DNA of 64,000 bases from Streptomyces echinoruber (GTDB lineage Bacteria; Actinomycetota; Actinomycetes; Streptomycetales; Streptomycetaceae). The first letter of the stretch is position 1, and each line of letters opens with the position of its first letter. Positions 8,867-17,431 of this stretch are shown here, piece after piece. A model generated the notes under the pieces. That model was not told the DNA's origin. It did no database searches and saw only the letters and a program-made list of their open reading frames with translations. The position numbers and the translations under genes were made by a program. The stretch is from NCBI RefSeq assembly GCF_014651135.1, contig NZ_BMWH01000031.1:1-64000 (forward strand), given 5' to 3'.

Positions 8867-9556
8867 CTAACCGACTCCTCCATAGGTCACGGTCCTGCCC
8901 GGCCCGAGTGCGCGGGCGACTCGCCGGGTCAACTGCCGTCCCTCCCGGTCCAGCCGTTCATAGGCAGCGTCCCGCGCGGCGTCGTCCCGCTCCGTGAGCC
9001 ACCTCTCCATCACCGCGTCGATGTCCTTCGCCCACTGGTACAGGGCCGCGATCAAGTCGTCGGAGAGGCCGAGGGCGGCGGCGGGGTCGTCCGGGGCGAA
9101 GTCCCCGAACTCCTCGGCACGCAGCGGAAGCCACTTGTACTCGCCCTCGACGACGATGTGCACCGGGTACGGAGGGGCGCCGTGCGCGTCGACGGTCCAG
9201 TGCAGGCGCCGGCATCCCCAGCACACGAACTTCGCGGTGCGGTGCCGCTCGTCCCAGTAGCGCACCGCCCAGGCGGGACCGAGGTGCCGCGCAAGCGCCC
9301 GAGCCGCCTCCAGCCCCTGCTCGACGTGCTTGCGCAGGACCGCTCGGGTCGTGAATCCACCGGGAGGACGAGCCCGGTTCCACGAGTCCAGCCGGTCTGC
9401 GAGGTCGCCGGACAGGCCCAGTCCGGGGTCGTCCAGCGGCACGTCACGGGCGAAGTCGCCGATGTCGGCGTGTGCCTCCGCGTCCGTGGTGCGCAGAGGT
9501 GACAGGTCGTCGTAGGCGCGGATCAGGAGGGGGCGCGGATCGGTGTCGTACGTCAT
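8867..9556 (-). CDS. Uncharacterised 229-residue soluble protein with CxxC
   Basis: I do not recognise the family. The protein is acidic, has no membrane helix or signal peptide, and contains one C-W-G-C pair near residue 113 within a Trp/Tyr-rich core (YWDERHRTAKFVCWGC). The C-terminal third is helical and ends in Y-G-G-V-G. The ATG at 9556 follows a GAAGGAGAAGG stretch. Codon use is normal for the genome, so it is probably a real gene. The divergent region downstream carries the operator remnant described at 8554. No function is proposed. Confidence 0.7.
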   Translation of the reverse strand: MTYDTDPRPLLIRAYDDLSPLRTTDAEAHADIGDFARDVPLDDPGLGLSGDLADRLDSWNRARPPGGFTTRAVLRKHVEQGLEAARALARHLGPAWAVRYWDERHRTAKFVCWGCRRLHWTVDAHGAPPYPVHIVVEGEYKWLPLRAEEFGDFAPDDPAAALGLSDDLIAALYQWAKDIDAVMERWLTERDDAARDAAYERLDREGRQLTRRVARALGPGRTVTYGGVG

Positions 9557-9718
9557 GCGGGCCGGCCCTTCTCCTTCTGCTCCGCGGTCCGGGAGCTACG
9601 GAAACCCGATCGGTCTGGTCATGGACGACTATGCGGTCAGGTCCCCGACGCCACACCAACGTTCGGAAAGTCCGGATTTACCACGTCTCCGCCCAGCCCT
9701 CCCCCATCACCCTCAGCC

Positions 9719-10207
9719 CTACGGAGCCGGAACCCGCAGTACGCACCACACCGTCTTGCCGATGCCGGCGGCGCGGGGTTCTGCGCCCCAGTCGTCCGCC
9801 AGTGCCGCGACCAGGGCCAGGCCGCGGCCGGTCTCGTCGTCCGGTGCCGCTTCCCGCGGCGCCGGCAGCGTGTCGTCCGCGTCCGTCACCGACACGCGCA
9901 GGTGGTCCTCCGCCAGCACGGCGCGTGCCCACATCTCGCGGCCGCGGGGGACCTTGGCGTGCCGGTACGCGTTCGTCATCAGCTCGCCGAGCAGCAGCAC
10001 CGCCGTTTCCACGACCTCCTCCGGCAGCTTCCAGGACGACGCCTGCTCACGCAACAGCGTCCGGGCCCGGGCCACGCTGCGGGCGTGGCGGGGCAGGCGC
10101 CACTCGATGTCCCGGGGAACCGCGGAAGGGGAAGGGGAGGGTCGAGGGGCGGGTTCTTGGGGCGGTGTCCGCATGCGCCGTGTCCCTTGGGGGTGATTCT
10201 CCGTCAT
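9719..10207 (-). CDS. RsbW-like ATP-binding protein (anti-sigma/histidine-kinase-fold ATPase)
   Basis: The 162-residue protein carries the HATPase_c_2 fold found in Streptomyces anti-sigma-factor-like proteins. It has an N-box (GELMTNAYRHA), a DADD segment and a G2 box (GRGLALVAALADDWG) followed by a closing strand GKTVWCVLRV. The first 40 residues are Pro/Ser-rich. Starts at 10207 and 10174 are both possible; the latter has AAGGGA upstream, the former a weak GGGG. It sits divergent to an XRE/DUF397 pair, a very common streptomycete arrangement in which the ATPase is thought to work with these small regulators. Confidence 0.88.
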   Translation of the reverse strand: MTENHPQGTRRMRTPPQEPAPRPSPSPSAVPRDIEWRLPRHARSVARARTLLREQASSWKLPEEVVETAVLLLGELMTNAYRHAKVPRGREMWARAVLAEDHLRVSVTDADDTLPAPREAAPDDETGRGLALVAALADDWGAEPRAAGIGKTVWCVLRVPAP

Positions 10208-10308
10208 GTACGGACCCCAGGCTGGCGATCGGCACATAGCCTCACGAGTGGCGGAACGGGTACAGCGCGTAGCCGTACCCGGCGTGACAGCGGGAGGCGG
10301 GTGGGCCA

Positions 10309-11122
10309 GTGACTTCGGGGGAGTCCCGGCAGGCGCAGCAGAACTGGCGGTACTGCGGCGGGCAGATCAAGCTGTGGCGGGAGGAAGCGGGGGGTCAGCC
10401 GCCAGGCACTGGCCGACGAGGCCGGCTACGACTACGAGTACGTCAAGTCGATGGAGTGCGGACGGCGCAGGCCGACACTCAGGCTCCTGCAGACCGCGGA
10501 CCAGATGTGCGGGGCGCGGGGCAAGCTGGTCGCCGCGCACGAATACCTGAAGCCCGAGAAGTTCCTCTCCTACGCCGAGGACTACGTGAAGTACGAGTCC
10601 GAGGCGATCTCCTTGAGCTTCTACCAGCCCCTCCACATCCCGGGCCTGCTGCAGACCGAGGAGACCGTGCGGGCGCTGCTCAACGCGTACCTGCCTCCGC
10701 TCGACGACGAGACGATCGAGGAACGCGCCACCGGGCGGCGCGAGCGGCAGGTGCTGCTGGACAAGCGGACCACGGCGTTCAGCTTCGTGATCGGGGAGGC
10801 CGCACTCAGAAACCCGGTGGGTGGCCCGGAGGTGCACAGACGGCAGTTGCTCCGGCTGGTGGAGGCGGGCAAGGCGCGCAACGTGACCATCCAGGCGCTG
10901 CGGTTCGTCGGCGCCGGTCCAGGTGTGGACGGCCCCTTCGTGTTGCTGGAAACCGCCGAACATGAGCTGCTGGTCTATGAAGAGGGGCAGGAGACCGGGA
11001 GGCTGTACGCGGACGCCGATAAGGTCAGCGCCATCGTCCAGCGGCATGCCATGATCCTCCGGCAAGCCCTCGGTCCGGACGAGTCGGCCCGGTTCATCTC
11101 GAAGTTGGCGGAGGAGCTGTGA
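10309..11122 (+). pseudogene. XRE-family regulator (DUF5753 type) with a +1 frameshift in a G-run
   Basis: A GTG at 10309 with GGGAGGCGG upstream opens a helix-turn-helix regulator, reading to ...LWREEAG. The family pattern then continues as VSRQALADEAGYDYEYVKSMECGRR, but in another frame. A run of six G at 10388-10393 has one G more than needed. After the shift the frame stays open to 11122 and gives the full C-terminal ligand/DUF5753-like domain (FYQPLHIPGLLQTEE motif). Either the gene is recently broken, expressed from an internal start lacking the HTH, or the extra G is an assembly error. Its stop overlaps the start of the DUF397 gene (GTGA). Confidence 0.8.
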
Positions 11123-11361
11123 GCACCGAGTTGGCCTGGTTCAAGTCCAGCTACAGCAGCAGCGGAGGCGGCGAATGCCTCGAAGTCGCCTACGCCTGGC
11201 GGGAGTCGAGCGACAGCGGTGGCCTCCGCGGCTCCTGTGTGGAAGGTACTGCCGACGCCGTCCACGTCCGTGACTCCAAGCTCGGCGCCCGAAGCCCCCG
11301 CTTCGCCGTCCCCGCGCCGGCTTGGACCGCCTTCGTCGCGTACGTCTCCCACGGAGCCTGA
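11119..11361 (+). CDS. DUF397 small protein
   Basis: The 80-residue protein matches DUF397: W-F-K-S-S-Y-S near the N-terminus, a central GGECLEVA segment, VHVRDSK, and a C-terminal W-x-x-F-V-A-Y-V. Such proteins are nearly always encoded just after an XRE regulator in Streptomyces, as here (GTGA overlap). They are thought to form regulatory pairs akin to the BldB-type/whiJ-like systems. Function is inferred only from this context. Confidence 0.92.
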   Translation: MSTELAWFKSSYSSSGGGECLEVAYAWRESSDSGGLRGSCVEGTADAVHVRDSKLGARSPRFAVPAPAWTAFVAYVSHGA

Positions 11362-11493
11362 ATCCAGGAAGAAACCGTGAGCGTCCGCGGGCCGGGGCGG
11401 CGACCCGCGCGCAGGCGTACAAGGGCCCGTCGCTCACCGGCACCGGGCCCCCGAGCCAGCCGCTCGGAATCCCCGGCTCACCCCAGCCGAGGG

Positions 11494-11519
11494 GGTGCGG
11501 GTGGCGGAGCCCCCGCACC
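11494..11519 (+). terminator. Inverted repeat after DUF397
   Basis: GGTGCGGG (11494-11501) pairs with CCCGCACC (11512-11519) around a 10-nt loop. A second small hairpin, GCGCGCAC-GAA-GTGCGCGC, follows at 11520-11538. Either may end the regulator transcript. Confidence 0.5.
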
Positions 11520-11545
11520 GCGCGCACGAAGTGCGCGCAGAAACG

Positions 11546-11600
11546 ACGAAGGCGACCAGGCCCGCGCTGTCCGCGGGCACAGGTCGCCTGTCGCCTTCGT
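11546..11600 (-). terminator. tmRNA terminator hairpin
   Basis: ACGAAGGCGAC at 11546-11556 is exactly complementary to GTCGCCTTCGT at 11590-11600. On the minus strand the stem starts right after the CCA end of the tmRNA. Confidence 0.65.
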
Positions 11601-11984
11601 GGAGATGGCGGGAATCGAACCCGCGTCCAACGGTGCAGAACCAGGGCTTCTCCGTGCGCAGTCCGCTTCGCTTTTCTCGGCCCCGGAGATCACGCGGACA
11701 AGTCTCCGACGGGCTCAGTCACTGTGTGGTTTCCCTCTACGCCCCGTGACCGGGCTTAGAGGTTGAGTTCCCTAGCTGATGCCAGGATCCGGGTCGGGAA
11801 CAGTCCCGGGCTGACACTCCCGTAGGAGTTCGCTTCGCCGCTTATCAGGCAGCGAGGGCGAACTGGGAGGAATCGCGCTTGGTGTTGGCGATTATTTTTT
11901 TCGGCCTGTGGTTTACGAGATCATGGCCGCTTCCTCGGCACGCTTCCCCTGCTTCGACAACCGCTGTCGAAACCGATCATCCCC
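11600..11984 (-). ncRNA. ssrA: tmRNA (transfer-messenger RNA)
   Basis: The minus-strand RNA begins GGGGATGATC and ends ATCTCCA, so GGGGAUG pairs with CAUCUCC to form the acceptor stem and the RNA ends in encoded CCA. The T-arm GGTTCGATTCCC-like segment is near 11610-11625. The tag frame runs from GCC at 11889 to TGA at 11845 and encodes ANTKRDSSQFALAA, followed by TAA; the last residues ALAA are the usual degron. With SmpB, encoded just upstream on the same strand, it rescues stalled ribosomes and tags the nascent chain. The total length of about 385 nt fits the actinobacterial norm. Confidence 0.96.
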
Positions 11985-12194
11985 ATGTTGATTTTTCAAT
12001 CAGCGACCCCGTCGCGCTCCGGCGAGGGGCCTCGCACCGCACCGGGTGCGGATCCCATCGTACGTGACCAACGCACGTCGATGCCACCGTGTTCCCGGCG
12101 GGTCCCCCGGCGGTCACCCCGCCGTGGTACCTGGTGCAACGCGTCCGGGTGGCGGAGCATTCCCGCCCCGGGAGCCGCGGGAGCATGATCCGGC

Positions 12195-12674
12195 TCACGC
12201 CCGCTGCCGACGCCGGGCCGCGGCGATCGCGCGGGCGGCCTCGCGCCGGTCCTGCTTCTCCCGCAGCGCCTGCCGCTTGTCGTACTCCTTCTTGCCCTTG
12301 GCCAGGGCGATCTCCACCTTGGCGCGGCCGTCCTTGAAGTACAGCGACAGCGGCACCACGGTGTGCCCGGTCTCCTGGGCCTTGCCGTAGAGCTTGTCGA
12401 TCTCGGCGCGGTGCAGCAGCAGCTTGCGCTTGCGGCGGGCGGCGTGGTTGGTCCAGGTGCCCTGGCTGTACTCCGGCACGTGCACGTTGTACAGCCACGC
12501 CTCCCCGTCGTCGATCTGGACGAAGCCGTCGACCAGTGACGCCCTCCCCTGGCGCAGCGACTTCACCTCGGTCCCGGTGAGCACCAGACCGGCCTCGTAG
12601 GTGTCGAGGATGAGGTAGTCGTGCCGCGCCTTCTTGTTCTGCGCGATCAGCTTGCGCCCTTTTTCCTTAGCCAT
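12195..12674 (-). CDS. smpB: SsrA-binding protein SmpB
   Basis: The 159-residue protein matches SmpB throughout. It opens with MAKEKGRKLIAQNKKARHDY and contains GTEVKSLRQG in the OB-fold, then YNVHVPEYSQGTW and a Lys/Arg-rich C-terminal tail (KGKKEYDKRQALREKQDRRE) that enters the ribosomal mRNA path. It binds tmRNA and is needed for trans-translation. I use the ATG at 12674; longer frames upstream give no family match. ssrA lies about 210 bp downstream on the same strand, and the S41 protease, ftsX and ftsE genes lie upstream. Confidence 0.97.
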   Translation of the reverse strand: MAKEKGRKLIAQNKKARHDYLILDTYEAGLVLTGTEVKSLRQGRASLVDGFVQIDDGEAWLYNVHVPEYSQGTWTNHAARRKRKLLLHRAEIDKLYGKAQETGHTVVPLSLYFKDGRAKVEIALAKGKKEYDKRQALREKQDRREAARAIAAARRRQRA

Positions 12675-12843
12675 AGTGCCGCCATTTTCGCACTCCGCAG
12701 GAGGTGCGGGGGAAGCGAATAAAGATCGACACGAGGGGGCGGCGCGAGGGGGCGGCGCGAGGGGTCGGCGTGAGGGGCGGCGCGCGGTGCCGGCCACGGA
12801 CCGGGCACGGCCCGGTTACGGCCCGACCGGCCCGGTCACGGTG

Positions 12844-14067
12844 CTACGACGCCGTGCCGGTCGCGTCGCCCAGGCCGCCGAGCACGGTCCGCGCCCGCCG
12901 CAGGGCGTCGCCGCCCGCGTCCAGGTCGGGCGTGATGCCGCGGCCGTCGACGCCGCGCCCGGAGGGGGTGCGGTAGTGGCCGACGGTCAGTTCGGCGACC
13001 GAGCCGTCGGGCAGGCGGGTCGGCATCTGCACCGAGCCCTTGCCGAAGGTGCGGGAGCCCACGACGACCGCCCGGCCGCGGTCCTGCAGGGCACCGGTGA
13101 GCAGTTCGGCCGCGCTCATCGTGCCGCCGTCGACGAGCGCGACCAGGGGTCTGGCGGTGTCGCCGCCGGGCTCGGCGTGCAGCGCGCGCTGGGCGCCGTC
13201 GACGTCGTAGGTGGCCACCAGCCCGCCGTCGAGGAAGGCGGACGCGGCGGTGACGGCCTCGGTGACCAGGCCGCCGGAGTTGCCGCGCAGGTCGAGGACG
13301 ACGCCCGCGTGCGCGGGTGCGTGCCGCACGGCGCTGCGCACCGCCTCGCCGGAGCCCTTGGTGAACGCGGTGACCTGGATGACGGTGACCCCGTCGGCGA
13401 GGCGGCGCACGGTCACGGGGTGGGTGGACAGGCGGGCACGGCGCAGGGTGAGGCTCCAGGCGCGCGTGCCGCGTTCCAGGCCGAGCCGGACGGGGGTGCC
13501 GGCGGGGGCGGCGGTGTCGTCGCCGGCGTCCCCGCGCAGCAGCCCGACCACCTCGGTGACGGGCAGCCCGTCGACCGTGCGCCCGTCGATGCTGCGCAGC
13601 CGGTCGCCCGCGCGGATGCCGGCGGCGGCGGCCGGCGAGCCGGTCTGCACCCGGGTCACCTCGATACGGCCGTCGCGCTCGCGGCGCGCCCACAGCCCGA
13701 CGCCGGTGTAGCGGCCGTCGAGGGCCTGCTCGAACTCCTCGTACTCGCCGCGGGAGTAGACGGCGTCCCAGCGGTCGCCGCTGCGGCTGACGGCCTGCTC
13801 GGCGGCCTCCATGGGGGACATGCCGCCGGCCATCGCGCGGGAGGCGGCCTCGGCGACGGCCTCGCGGTGGCTCGCGACGGCCTCGCGGTGGCTCGCGGCG
13901 GCGGAACGGGCCGGTCCCGACGGGGTCTTCCGGCCGGTTCCGGCGGGGTCGGTGCCGGGCAGGGAGCCCGTCGCCGCACCGGTCACGAGCACGCCCGCGC
14001 AGACCAGTGTCAGGGCGACCCCGCGGCGGGTGCGGCGGGGCGGACAGAACAGCTCTCGGCCTGACAT
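12844..14067 (-). CDS. S41-family C-terminal processing peptidase with PDZ domain
   Basis: The 407-residue protein has an N-terminal membrane anchor or uncleaved signal (GVALTLVCAGVLVTGAATG) and then a low-complexity linker containing two copies of SHREAVA. A PDZ domain (about residues 120-200, YTGVGLWA and AGIRAGDRLRSIDG) precedes the S41 protease domain. The catalytic Ser lies in GGTMSAAELL (about residue 317) and the Lys in RTFGKGSVQ (about 342). It should act outside the membrane on C-termini of envelope proteins. It lies in the ftsE-ftsX-S41-smpB run, a conserved streptomycete order, 67 bp after ftsX, suggesting a link with wall hydrolysis at division. Substrates are unknown. Confidence 0.92.
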   Translation of the reverse strand: MSGRELFCPPRRTRRGVALTLVCAGVLVTGAATGSLPGTDPAGTGRKTPSGPARSAAASHREAVASHREAVAEAASRAMAGGMSPMEAAEQAVSRSGDRWDAVYSRGEYEEFEQALDGRYTGVGLWARRERDGRIEVTRVQTGSPAAAAGIRAGDRLRSIDGRTVDGLPVTEVVGLLRGDAGDDTAAPAGTPVRLGLERGTRAWSLTLRRARLSTHPVTVRRLADGVTVIQVTAFTKGSGEAVRSAVRHAPAHAGVVLDLRGNSGGLVTEAVTAASAFLDGGLVATYDVDGAQRALHAEPGGDTARPLVALVDGGTMSAAELLTGALQDRGRAVVVGSRTFGKGSVQMPTRLPDGSVAELTVGHYRTPSGRGVDGRGITPDLDAGGDALRRARTVLGGLGDATGTAS

Positions 14068-14134
14068 GGCGGTGAGTCTAGGACAACGCTCGGGGCCGTA
14101 CGGCCGGTTGACCGCACGGCCTCCTTGGCGTGCG

Positions 14135-15046
14135 TCACACCTTCAGGTACTTGCGGAGCGCGAAGAGTGCCGCCAGGCCGGGCATCAGCAGCCCGATCGC
14201 CAGCACCAGCGGCAGCTTGACGATCACCGCGTCCCAGCCGATGAAGTTGACCACCGGGATCCGCGCGGCGAGCCACCCGTCGATGAGGAGGTACTTGGCG
14301 CCGACGATCAGCACGACGGAGACGCTCGCGCCGATGAGCCCGGCGATGGCGGCCTCGGCGATGAACGGGGCCTGGATGTAGAAGCCGGACGCGCCGACCA
14401 GGCGCATGATGCCGATCTCGCGGCGGCGGCTGAACGCCGAGACGCGCACGGTGTTGACGATCAGCAGCAGCGCCACCACCAGCATCAGCGCCATCACGCC
14501 GAGGGCCGCGTAGTTCATGCCGCTGAGCAGGTTGAACAGGTTCTCCAGCACGTTGCGCTGGTCCTCCACCGACTGCACGCCGGGCCGACCGGAGAACGCG
14601 GTGTCGATCACCTGGTACTTCTCCGGGTCCCGGAGCTTGACCCGGTAGGACTCCTGCATCTGGTCCGGGGTGATCGAGCTGATCAGCGGCGAGTCCTTGA
14701 ACTGCTCCTTGTAGCGCTGGTACGCCTGGTCCGCCGACTCGTAGTAGACCTTCTCGACGATGGGGAGCGCTTCCAGGTCCTTCTTGATCTGCGTCTTCTG
14801 CTCCTGCGTCACGGCGCCCTTGGCGCAGTGCGAGTCCGACTCCGCGTCGGCCTTGTTGCACAGGAAGATGGAGACCTGGACCTTGTCGTACCAGTACCCC
14901 TTCATCGAGCTCACCTGGTCCCGCATGAGCAGCGAGCCGCCGAAGAGGGTGAGCGAGAGGGCCACGGAGATGATGACCGCGAAGGTCATCGTCAGGTTGC
15001 GGCGGAGACCGACCCCGATCTCCGACAGAACGAACTGCGCGCGCAT
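14135..15046 (-). CDS. ftsX: Cell-division ABC transporter permease FtsX
   Basis: The 303-residue protein has the FtsX layout: an N-terminal cytoplasmic MRAQFVLSEIGVGLRRN, helix 1 (about 25-45), a large extracytoplasmic domain (about 50-175) with two Cys in FLCNKADAESDSHCAK, and three C-terminal helices with RRREIGIMRLVGAS between the second and third. FtsX couples FtsE ATP hydrolysis to activation of peptidoglycan hydrolases. It starts 29 bp after ftsE. The Cys pair in the outer loop is typical for mycobacterial and streptomycete FtsX. Confidence 0.97.
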   Translation of the reverse strand: MRAQFVLSEIGVGLRRNLTMTFAVIISVALSLTLFGGSLLMRDQVSSMKGYWYDKVQVSIFLCNKADAESDSHCAKGAVTQEQKTQIKKDLEALPIVEKVYYESADQAYQRYKEQFKDSPLISSITPDQMQESYRVKLRDPEKYQVIDTAFSGRPGVQSVEDQRNVLENLFNLLSGMNYAALGVMALMLVVALLLIVNTVRVSAFSRRREIGIMRLVGASGFYIQAPFIAEAAIAGLIGASVSVVLIVGAKYLLIDGWLAARIPVVNFIGWDAVIVKLPLVLAIGLLMPGLAALFALRKYLKV

Positions 15047-15075
15047 GGCGTCTGGTTGGGCCTTTCCGTTCCTGG

Positions 15076-15765
15076 TCAGTGCTGGTAGCCGTACACGCCG
15101 CGGGCCTGGTCGCGGACGAGGCGCCCCTTCTCCAGCTCGATGACGCGCTTGCGCATCTGGTCCACGATGTTCTGGTCGTGCGTCGCCATCACCACGGTGG
15201 TGCCCGTCCGGTTGATGCGGTCGAGCAGCTTCATGATGCCGACGGAGGTCTGCGGGTCGAGGTTGCCGGTGGGCTCGTCGGCGATGAGCAGCTTGGGCCG
15301 GTTGACGAAAGCGCGCGCGATCGCCACGCGCTGCTGCTCACCGCCGGACAGCTCACCGGGCATCCGGTCCTCCTTGCCGCCCAGTCCGACGAGTTCCAGC
15401 ACCTGCGGCACCGACTTGCGGATCTCGCCGCGCGACTTGCCGATGACCTCCTGCGCGAACGCCACGTTCTCGGCGACCGTCTTGTTCGGCAGCAGGCGGA
15501 AGTCCTGGAACACCGTCCCCAGCTGGCGGCGCATGTGCGGCACCTTCCAGTTGGACAGGCGCGCGAGGTCCTTGCCCAGGACGTGCACCTGGCCGTGCGT
15601 GGCCCGCTCCTCGCGCAGGATGAGCCGCAGGAAGGTGGACTTGCCCGAGCCGGAGGACCCGACGAGGAACACGAACTCGCCCTTCTCGATCTCCAGGGAG
15701 ACGTCCCTGAGCGCGGGGCGGTTCTGCTTCGGGTAGACCTTGGAGACGTTGTCGAATCGGATCAC
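15076..15765 (-). CDS. ftsE: Cell-division ABC transporter ATPase FtsE
   Basis: The 229-residue ATPase starts at a GTG (reads M-I-R-F-D-N-V-S-K). It has Walker A GSSGSGKST (about residues 36-44), the Q-loop in VFQDFRLLPNKTV, the ABC signature LSGGEQQR, Walker B LLIADEP and the H-loop in ATHD. The motif order and the R-x-L-x-N-K-T-V-x-E-N segment are diagnostic for FtsE. The C-terminal extension (VRDQARGVYGYQH) is actinobacterial. It pairs with FtsX just downstream. Confidence 0.97.
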   Translation of the reverse strand: MIRFDNVSKVYPKQNRPALRDVSLEIEKGEFVFLVGSSGSGKSTFLRLILREERATHGQVHVLGKDLARLSNWKVPHMRRQLGTVFQDFRLLPNKTVAENVAFAQEVIGKSRGEIRKSVPQVLELVGLGGKEDRMPGELSGGEQQRVAIARAFVNRPKLLIADEPTGNLDPQTSVGIMKLLDRINRTGTTVVMATHDQNIVDQMRKRVIELEKGRLVRDQARGVYGYQH

Positions 15766-16011
15766 GGGTGCACCACGGGTCGCCGGGGATTGATGTGCGT
15801 GACCATACGCGAACGGGGCAGGAGCCCGCAGGTGCCGTACGGGTTGTGCGCAGCTTGTGTGCATTTGCCCCGGTGACCGGGGTGGGTGCCCCGGTGCGGC
15901 CGCCCCGGGGAAGCGACGCGGGAACGCGCGGAACCTGGCACAGTGGAGGGGGAACGTTCGCACCCGCGCGAGCGTTGTCGTACGTGAAACCGGTGCAAGG
16001 AGGGCGAGCGC

Positions 16012-16203
16012 ATGACGTACGACCGGCTGGTGTGCGCGAATTGCGCGGCGCCCGTGAGCGAAGGCCGGTGCCCCGTGTGCCGTGCGTACCGCGAGCGGAT
16101 GCAGCAGGAGAACTTCTTCGCGGGACTGAACCCGATGGCGCTGATCGCGCTGCTGGCGGTCCTGATCGCGGCGGTGGCGCTGCTGGCGCACCAGACGGCC
16201 TGA
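16012..16203 (+). CDS. Small zinc-ribbon membrane protein
   Basis: The 63-residue protein has two Cys pairs (C-A-N-C and C-P-V-C) that would form one zinc ribbon in the first 25 residues, followed by a single membrane helix (NPMALIALLAVLIAAVALLA). AAGGAGGGCGAGCGC precedes the ATG. It is transcribed against ftsE. Small conserved proteins of this type are common in Streptomyces next to ftsEX, but no function is known to me. Confidence 0.8.
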   Translation: MTYDRLVCANCAAPVSEGRCPVCRAYRERMQQENFFAGLNPMALIALLAVLIAAVALLAHQTA

Positions 16204-16402
16204 GCAGCCCTGAGTAGTACGGCCTGAGCGGTAGAGGCGGCACAGGCGGCACGGTCCGGGCGGCGCTCGCCCGAGGCCGCACGCGAAGGCGGCGGCAGGC
16301 GGATACGGCAGATGTGCGAGGGGCCCGGAGCACACGCTCCGGGCCCCTGCCGTGTCACGGTCCGTACGGCGCGCGCTTACCGTACGTGTCGCTACGGCCG
16401 TC

Positions 16403-17083
16403 TCAGGCGGCGGCTCCGCCGCGGCCCTCCATCAGGCGCGGCAGGAAGCGGAAGCCGACACCGCCGGCGATCATCGTGGCGGCACCGACCAGCAGGAAGG
16501 TGGTCTGCGCGGCACCCGTCTCGGCGAGCTGCTTGCCGCTGCCCTGGGCGGCGGCGTTGGAGCTGCCCGCGGCGGCGGTGTCCGAGCCGGTGTCGGTGAG
16601 GGCGGAGGAGCCCTCCTCCTGGGTGGAGGCGTGGGAGCCGCCGTCGGGGTTGGTGTGGGTGTTGCCGCCGCCGGAACCGTTGCCGTGGCCGTTTCCGTTG
16701 CCGTGGCCGTTCCCGCCGCCGTGGCCGTTCCCGTTGCCGTTGCCGTTCCCGTTGCCCGGGGTGGTCGGCTCCTCGGTCGGCTCCGTGGGCTCGCCGGTGG
16801 GCTCGGTCGGGTCGGTGGCGGTGGGCGTGCCGGGCTCGGTCGGCGTACCCGGGGCGGTCGGCGTACCCGGGTCGGTGGGCAGACCGGTGTCGGTCGGCGT
16901 GGGCGTACCCTCGGTCGGGCCGTCGCCGACGGTGACGCCGATGTCGGCACCGCTGCCACCGGCGCTCAGGTTGACACCGAGGTCGAGCGCCGAGGCGGCG
17001 CCCGCGGCGGTCAGCGAGGCGCCGGCCGCTATGACGGCACCGGCTGCGATGCGCGCGACACGGATCCGTGTCTTCTTGGTCAT
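16403..17083 (-). CDS. Secreted Gly/Pro/Thr-rich sortase substrate (LAETG signal)
   Basis: The 226-residue protein has a signal peptide (about residues 1-33, cleavage near AASA). A Pro-Thr-Glu repeat region follows (PTDPGTPT-type units), then a Gly-Asn-His repeat (GNGNGNGNGH), a Ser/Ala linker, and a C-terminal cell-wall sorting signal: LAETG, a hydrophobic helix and the basic tail RFLPRLMEGR. LAxTG is the motif used by class E sortases in Streptomyces, so it should be linked to peptidoglycan. No folded domain is visible; a stalk or surface spacer is likely. Low-complexity length will vary between strains. Confidence 0.88.
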   Translation of the reverse strand: MTKKTRIRVARIAAGAVIAAGASLTAAGAASALDLGVNLSAGGSGADIGVTVGDGPTEGTPTPTDTGLPTDPGTPTAPGTPTEPGTPTATDPTEPTGEPTEPTEEPTTPGNGNGNGNGNGHGGGNGHGNGNGHGNGSGGGNTHTNPDGGSHASTQEEGSSALTDTGSDTAAAGSSNAAAQGSGKQLAETGAAQTTFLLVGAATMIAGGVGFRFLPRLMEGRGGAAA

Positions 17084-17310
17084 GTGGTTGCTACCCCCAG
17101 TAGCTGATCGTCAGTGAGGCCGCGCTCGGGGCCGTGATCGACGGAGGTAGCGCTCAGAGCCCCCCGGTTCACATGCGCCCCGGAAACACGCATGCCGCGC
17201 TCCACACTCGCGATTTTTCAAAGGAGCGTCAAGCGCGTTGCGGGCGCGATGTCTTGTTGGGGCGTTTTGCGAGGCGCCGAGTCCTGTGAGTGTGATGCAA
17301 AACCCAGACA

Positions 17311-17347
17311 CAAGGCAACTGCCGCCCGTGGGGCGGCAGTTGCCTTG
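17311..17347 (-). terminator. prfB terminator, 17-bp perfect stem
   Basis: CAAGGCAACTGCCGCCC (17311-17327) and GGGCGGCAGTTGCCTTG (17331-17347) are perfectly complementary around a 3-nt loop. On the minus strand the hairpin is followed by TGTCTGGGTTTT, fitting a factor-independent terminator 84 bp after prfB. The rest of 17084-17431 holds only upstream DNA of the sortase substrate. Confidence 0.9.
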
Positions 17348-17431
17348 TCGACAAAACGTTTCGGAACGTACTTCGGAACGGACGCCGAAGCGGACCGCGG
17401 AGCGGGCTTCGAGGCGGCGCCGCCGGGACGC

